Assembly: GCA_030834835.1 (NCBI GenBank)
Contig: JAUQXD010000853.1
Coordinates: 1 to 8,683, forward strand
DNA from: Thermoflexales bacterium
Lineage (GTDB): Bacteria > Chloroflexota > Anaerolineae > Fen-1058
DNA: 8,683 nucleotides
Direction of reading: 5' to 3'
Numbering within the stretch: position 1 is the stretch's first letter; the number at the start of each line of letters is the position of its first letter. Made by a program: the position numbers and the translations under genes. The notes under the pieces were generated by a model. That model ran no database searches. It was not told the origin of the DNA and saw only the letters and a list, made by a program, of their open reading frames with translations. Shown here one piece after another: positions 5,781 to 8,683 of the stretch.

Positions 5781-7528
5781 TGGTTCGACATATTCGCTGG
5801 CAAGTGGGCCTCATCACCATCGGCGTGCTGTTGTTGGGCGGCCTGATGGTCTATCTGGCCACAACCTTTACCATTCAACGCGAACCGGCGCCCGGCGGCA
5901 CGTACGTCGAAGGTCTGATCGGTTCGCCGCAGTTCGTTAATCCGCTGCTGTGCCAGTACAACGAAGTCGATCGCGATCTTTGCGCGTTGATCTTCAGCGG
6001 CCTGCTGCGCTACGATGAGCGCGGCCTGCCTCAACCCGATCTGGCCGAGCGCTGGGACATCTCGGCTGACGGTCTGGTGTACACCTTCCACCTGCGACCG
6101 AATGCGCGCTGGCATGACGATCAACCCGTCACCGCCACCGACGTAGTCTTTACCCTGCAGCTGCTGCAAGACCCCAACTATCCCGGCTCGCCCGATCTGG
6201 CCGCACTGTGGCGCACCATTCAAGTCGTCGAGGTCAACAGCCTGACGATACAGATGACGCTGCAAGAACCGTTGACGCCGTTTTTGCAATACTGCGCGAT
6301 CGGGATTTTGCCCTATCACGTGCTGTCGACAGTCTCAGCGGGCGAACTGGCCGACGTACCGTTCAACCGCAAACCGATCGGCAGCGGGCCGTTCAAAGTC
6401 GAAGCCTTCGGCAGCGGTGATCCGGGTCAGCCTCAGCACGTGTTGCTGGCCGCCTATTCGGGCTACTATGGCCGCCAGCCGTTCATCGCCAAGATCGACT
6501 TCAAGTTCTTCACCGACTTTCCATCGATGTTAGCGGCCTATCGCGCCGGAGAAATCCAGGGACTCGATCAAGTTCCAACCGGCAGTCTGGCTGCGGTGCG
6601 CGATATGCCTAATCTTAATCTGTATACCGCACCCGTCGCCGCCTACACCATGATCTTCATGAACCAGGGCGATGACACCCTGCCATTTTTCCAGAATCAA
6701 CAGGTGCGTCAGGCGTTGTTGCTCAGCCTCGATCGACAAAAGATGGTCGAAGGCGTGCTGCACGGTCAGGGCCTGATCGCCGACAGCCCGATCATTCCGG
6801 GTACATGGGCATATGCCAGCGGTCTGCCGCCGGTGCTGCCCAACGTGGAGCAAGCGCGCCAGCTGCTCAATCAGGCCGGCTGGCGATTCCCATCCGCCTC
6901 ACAACCGGCGGTCGATAAGACGGGGGAATCGATCGCACCGACGCCGACTTCCACACCCAAAATCAAAGAACCACCGGTTCGCGTCAAGGACGGCGTGCCG
7001 ATCTCCTTCACCCTGTACACGAAGAACGATCCAATTCAAGTGGCACTTGCCGAATCGATCGCCGCGCAATGGCTCGAGGTGGGCGTCAGGGCCAGCGTTG
7101 TCCCGGTCCAGGCTGGTCTGGTCAGCAACTATCTGGCGCCGCGCACCTATCAGGCCGCGCTGGTGGAAGTGCAGCTGCCCAACGATCCCGATCAATATCC
7201 GTTCTGGCACGAAACACAGGCGGCCGCACCGGGGCAGAATTATTCGCAATTCAAAGATCGCGACGTCAGCGAAGTGCTGGAACAGGCCCGCCGCGCCGCC
7301 GATTTGCAGTCGCGTATCGATCAGTATCGCAAATTCCAGGAGATGTTCATCGACCGCGTGCCGGGCATTTTGATTTACTATCCGGTCTACACGTATGCTG
7401 TTAGCGAAAAAGTCGTCGATGTGCAAATCGGCCCGATCGCGCATCCGGCCGATCGGTTCCGCACCCTGCCCGATTGGTATGTTATCACCCGGCGTGTGAT
7501 CGCCAGCAATACATCGCGGCTCAAATGA
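5780..7528 (+). CDS. Membrane-anchored family 5 extracellular solute-binding protein
   Basis: A 582-residue protein of the peptide/nickel-binding family 5 (SBP_bac_5, DppA/OppA-like), which normally delivers peptides or similar solutes to an ABC importer. Residues 9-30 form one hydrophobic segment without a lipobox Cys, so the protein is likely held by an uncleaved N-terminal helix or cleaved by ordinary signal peptidase. Family marks follow: GSPQFVNPLL (46-55), LAERWDISADG and RPNARWHDD (about 85-115), TATDVVFTLQLL (about 118-129), PIGSGPFK (about residue 200) and a C-terminal lobe. A Pro/Thr-rich insertion (about 375-405, TPTSTPKIKEPP) splits the second lobe. GTG at 5780 was chosen because GGAGG is 7 bases upstream and the hydrophobic segment follows at once. 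No permease or ATPase genes are adjacent, so it is an orphan here. Fold assignment is strong; the ligand is unknown. Confidence 0.92.
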   Translation: MVRHIRWQVGLITIGVLLLGGLMVYLATTFTIQREPAPGGTYVEGLIGSPQFVNPLLCQYNEVDRDLCALIFSGLLRYDERGLPQPDLAERWDISADGLVYTFHLRPNARWHDDQPVTATDVVFTLQLLQDPNYPGSPDLAALWRTIQVVEVNSLTIQMTLQEPLTPFLQYCAIGILPYHVLSTVSAGELADVPFNRKPIGSGPFKVEAFGSGDPGQPQHVLLAAYSGYYGRQPFIAKIDFKFFTDFPSMLAAYRAGEIQGLDQVPTGSLAAVRDMPNLNLYTAPVAAYTMIFMNQGDDTLPFFQNQQVRQALLLSLDRQKMVEGVLHGQGLIADSPIIPGTWAYASGLPPVLPNVEQARQLLNQAGWRFPSASQPAVDKTGESIAPTPTSTPKIKEPPVRVKDGVPISFTLYTKNDPIQVALAESIAAQWLEVGVRASVVPVQAGLVSNYLAPRTYQAALVEVQLPNDPDQYPFWHETQAAAPGQNYSQFKDRDVSEVLEQARRAADLQSRIDQYRKFQEMFIDRVPGILIYYPVYTYAVSEKVVDVQIGPIAHPADRFRTLPDWYVITRRVIASNTSRLK

Positions 7529-7530
7529 AC

Positions 7531-7561
7531 GCGCTCGCTTGAGCGCGCTCGTTTTGAGCGC
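7531..7561 (+). terminator. Alternating GCGCTC/GAGCGC inverted repeats after the solute-binding protein gene
   Basis: GCGCTC (7531-7536) can pair with GAGCGC (7541-7546) over GCTT. A second GCGCTC (7545-7550) can pair with GAGCGC (7556-7561) over GTTTT. The two hairpins share bases and are mutually exclusive. The only T run lies in the second loop, downstream of the first stem, so the first hairpin is a plausible weak terminator. Confidence 0.45.
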
Positions 7562-7589
7562 TTGACAATTCGATCCGATTTGGTAAAAT
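7562..7589 (+). promoter_or_regulatory. Promoter of tRNA-Leu
   Basis: A perfect TTGACA (7562-7567), a 16-base spacer and TAAAAT (7584-7589). The expected start near 7596 gives a 5' leader of only about five bases before the tRNA. Confidence 0.8.
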
Positions 7590-7600
7590 GGTGACGTGCC

Positions 7601-7684
<84 letters not shown>

Positions 7685-7687
7685 CTC

Positions 7688-7723
7688 AAGAAGCCCCAGG
7701 CTGGTCCGGGGCTTCTTCGTTTT
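7688..7723 (+). terminator. Rho-independent terminator of tRNA-Leu
   Basis: A perfect 10-bp stem, AAGAAGCCCC (7688-7697) with GGGGCTTCTT (7708-7717), a 10-base loop, then CG and TTTT (7720-7723). Its last T is 3 bases from the next gene's ATG. Confidence 0.9.
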
Positions 7724-7726
7724 ACC

Positions 7727-8134
7727 ATGAGCGAAATAATGAAGAGTCAACAGCGTTGGCAAATCTGGAAGTCGCCCTATTTCTGGCTCATCACGGTGGC
7801 GTTGTTAGCCTTGCCGCTGTTGGCTGACTTCAACGTGCGTCTTGCGTACAGTCGGCAGCTCACGGCCGAAGAGGCCCAGCTCCAACAACAGATTGCTGAT
7901 GAACAGGCCCGCCAGGCGGCGCTGAAAGAATTGGAACAGTACGTCAAGTCGGATGCCTACGTCGAGCATTGGGCGCGCATGGCGCGTCTGACAAAGCCGG
8001 GTGAAGTGCCCGTCGTTCCAGTGCCGACGGAACTCGATCGCAAGGTTGGCGCTGCGCAATCCACGGCGCGCACAGCGAATGACATCCACAGCGAATGGTG
8101 GCTGGTGTTATTCGATCGGACGCCGAGTCCTTGA
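7727..8134 (+). CDS. FtsB/DivIC-like septum formation initiator protein
   Basis: 135 residues with the layout of the FtsB/DivIC family: a short cytoplasmic N-terminus, one membrane helix (about 18-33), a coiled coil rich in Gln, Glu and Ala (about 41-72), then YVKSDAYVEHWARMARLTKPGEVPVV (72-97, given in outline), which matches the family's post-coil motif of Y, SD-Y, E, AR and KPGE. Such proteins join FtsL and FtsQ-type partners in the divisome to activate septal peptidoglycan synthesis. The C-terminal tail of about 35 residues ends in DRTPSP. ATG at 7727 or ATG at 7739 could be the start; neither has a good Shine-Dalgarno sequence. A longer reading from 7607 would translate the tRNA and is rejected. 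The tRNA-Leu terminator ends 3 bases before 7727, leaving no room for a promoter. Confidence 0.85.
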   Translation: MSEIMKSQQRWQIWKSPYFWLITVALLALPLLADFNVRLAYSRQLTAEEAQLQQQIADEQARQAALKELEQYVKSDAYVEHWARMARLTKPGEVPVVPVPTELDRKVGAAQSTARTANDIHSEWWLVLFDRTPSP

Positions 8135-8159
8135 CGGAACTTGCTCCGAGTGGTACAAT
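8131..8159 (+). promoter_or_regulatory. Promoter of initiator tRNA-Met
   Basis: TTGACG (8131-8136), a 17-base spacer and TACAAT (8154-8159). The -35 hexamer contains the TGA stop of the FtsB-like gene (8132-8134). The predicted start near 8166 leaves a leader of about 24 bases. Confidence 0.75.
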
Positions 8160-8189
8160 CTTCGGGCGCAAACAAACGCGCACCAACAT

Positions 8190-8261
<72 letters not shown>

Positions 8262-8268
8262 CTGAGTG

Positions 8269-8298
8269 ACACCGTAGACCGCAAGGCTACGGTGTTTT
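8269..8298 (+). terminator. Rho-independent terminator of initiator tRNA-Met
   Basis: ACACCGTAG (8269-8277) pairs perfectly with CTACGGTGT (8287-8295), 9 bp. A further CC/GG inside closes on a GCAA tetraloop with one bulged A. A TTTT run ends at 8298. Confidence 0.85.
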
Positions 8299-8302
8299 CG
8301 TT

Positions 8303-8372
8303 ACCTGACGGTCTGAGGTTCACGGTCCTGTTGCCCCAGGAGGATTTCCGAATGAACCGTAGAACGTCAGGT
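8303..8372 (+). promoter_or_regulatory. Inverted repeat enclosing the integrase ribosome binding site and start codon
   Basis: The arms 8303-8322 and 8353-8372 match over 20 positions: 17 Watson-Crick pairs, one G-U and two purine-purine mismatches (G8311/A8364, A8316/G8359). The blocks are ACCTGACG/CGTCAGGT (8 bp), TCTG/TAGA (4) and GGTTCA/TGAACC (6). The 30-base centre holds the Shine-Dalgarno AGGAGG (8338-8343) and a small TCCTG/CAGGA stem (8326-8330 with 8337-8341) that pairs into it. The right arm includes bases 2-3 of the ATG. It could act as a translation-blocking RNA fold or as a DNA-binding site. Confidence 0.6.
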
Positions 8373-8683
8373 TCCATGACTTTGTCCAGGGCAACCGAAG
8401 GCTTTTTGCAGTACAAAGCGGCCGAAGGACTCAGCCCCAACACCCTGCAGGGCTATCAGCGGGATTTGAAGCTGTGGCTGGAATACGCGGGGGACGTCGC
8501 GGTCAGCAAGATCACGACGCATCAGATTCAGGCCTACCTCGTCTGGCTGCGCACCGATTACGAACCGCGCCGGTTCAGCGGCGACAAGCAGGCTCTGGCT
8601 TCAAAAACCATTCACAACTGCTACATCAGTTTGTCGGCCTTCTTCGGCTGGGCCAGCCGCGAATTCGAGCAGCCTAACCCCGT
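8352..8683 (+). CDS. Tyrosine recombinase/phage-type integrase, N-terminal part (cut by window edge)
   Basis: 110 codons are visible. After a short polar start, residues about 9-110 match the SAM-like N-terminal core-binding domain of tyrosine recombinases: ATEGFLQYKAAEGLSPNTLQ, then YQRDLKLWLEY, ITTHQIQAYLVWLR, ASKTIHNCYISLSAFFGWA and QPNP. The catalytic domain (R-H-R-Y) lies outside the window. ATG at 8352 has an excellent AGGAGG 8 bases upstream. A second in-frame ATG (8376) lacks one. The gene begins 90 bases after the initiator tRNA and points away from it, as integrases of tRNA-integrated elements usually do. No promoter is evident between the tRNA terminator and the start. Early AGA and AGG codons contrast with the CGC-rich usage of the genes to the left. 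It could instead be a host XerC/XerD-like recombinase. Confidence 0.88.
   Translation, partial: MNRRTSGSMTLSRATEGFLQYKAAEGLSPNTLQGYQRDLKLWLEYAGDVAVSKITTHQIQAYLVWLRTDYEPRRFSGDKQALASKTIHNCYISLSAFFGWASREFEQPNP

Noticed and set aside
5735..6319. 194-codon minus-strand frame
   Set aside because: It is antisense to the start of the solute-binding protein, whose family motifs are clear, and has no recognisable features itself.

Overview
The window looks like chromosomal DNA from a fairly GC-rich bacterium, most likely of the Chloroflexota (Anaerolineae-like). This is inferred from four things: the PASTA serine/threonine kinase with the beta-rich tail seen in many proteins of that phylum; a SecG with the FGGSDSSVYRTRRG-type loop; a membrane-anchored family 5 solute-binding protein behind secG; and heptanucleotide repeats between genes. 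No marker gene fixes the phylum, so the assignment is tentative.

Layout. Positions 1-3091 are on the minus strand: the N-terminal 286 codons of ftsH (cut by the window edge), a 298-base spacer rich in repeats, and a 644-residue PASTA-type serine/threonine kinase. A short divergent promoter region (about 3150-3264) separates these from a plus-strand run: a diacylglycerol/sphingosine-type lipid kinase; a Ca2+/H+ antiporter coupled to it (stop and start 2 bases apart); secG with its own strong promoter; a hairpin; a family 5 substrate-binding protein; tRNA-Leu(CAG) with promoter and terminator; a small FtsB/DivIC-like division protein; initiator tRNA-Met with promoter and terminator; and the first 110 codons of a tyrosine recombinase that runs off the right edge.

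How the genes fit together. Most are housekeeping functions at the envelope: membrane protein quality control (FtsH), signalling (PASTA kinase), lipid phosphorylation, ion balance, protein export (SecG), solute capture and cell division (FtsB-like). They form several small transcription units, not one pathway. The accessory part begins right of the initiator tRNA, where an integrase pointing away from the tRNA suggests the left boundary of an integrated element.

Most interesting signals. (1) An imperfect 20-bp inverted repeat surrounds the integrase ribosome binding site and covers its start codon. (2) Seven-base tandem repeats recur in three spacers; one supplies the Shine-Dalgarno sequence of the solute-binding protein, and another pair forms a 16-bp perfect inverted repeat around a possible gene remnant. 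(3) The kinase carries a beta-rich C-terminal domain after its PASTA repeats. (4) GATC is strongly over-represented in the stretches counted. I did not see a CRISPR array, a complete insertion sequence, or a recognisable defence or biosynthetic cluster.
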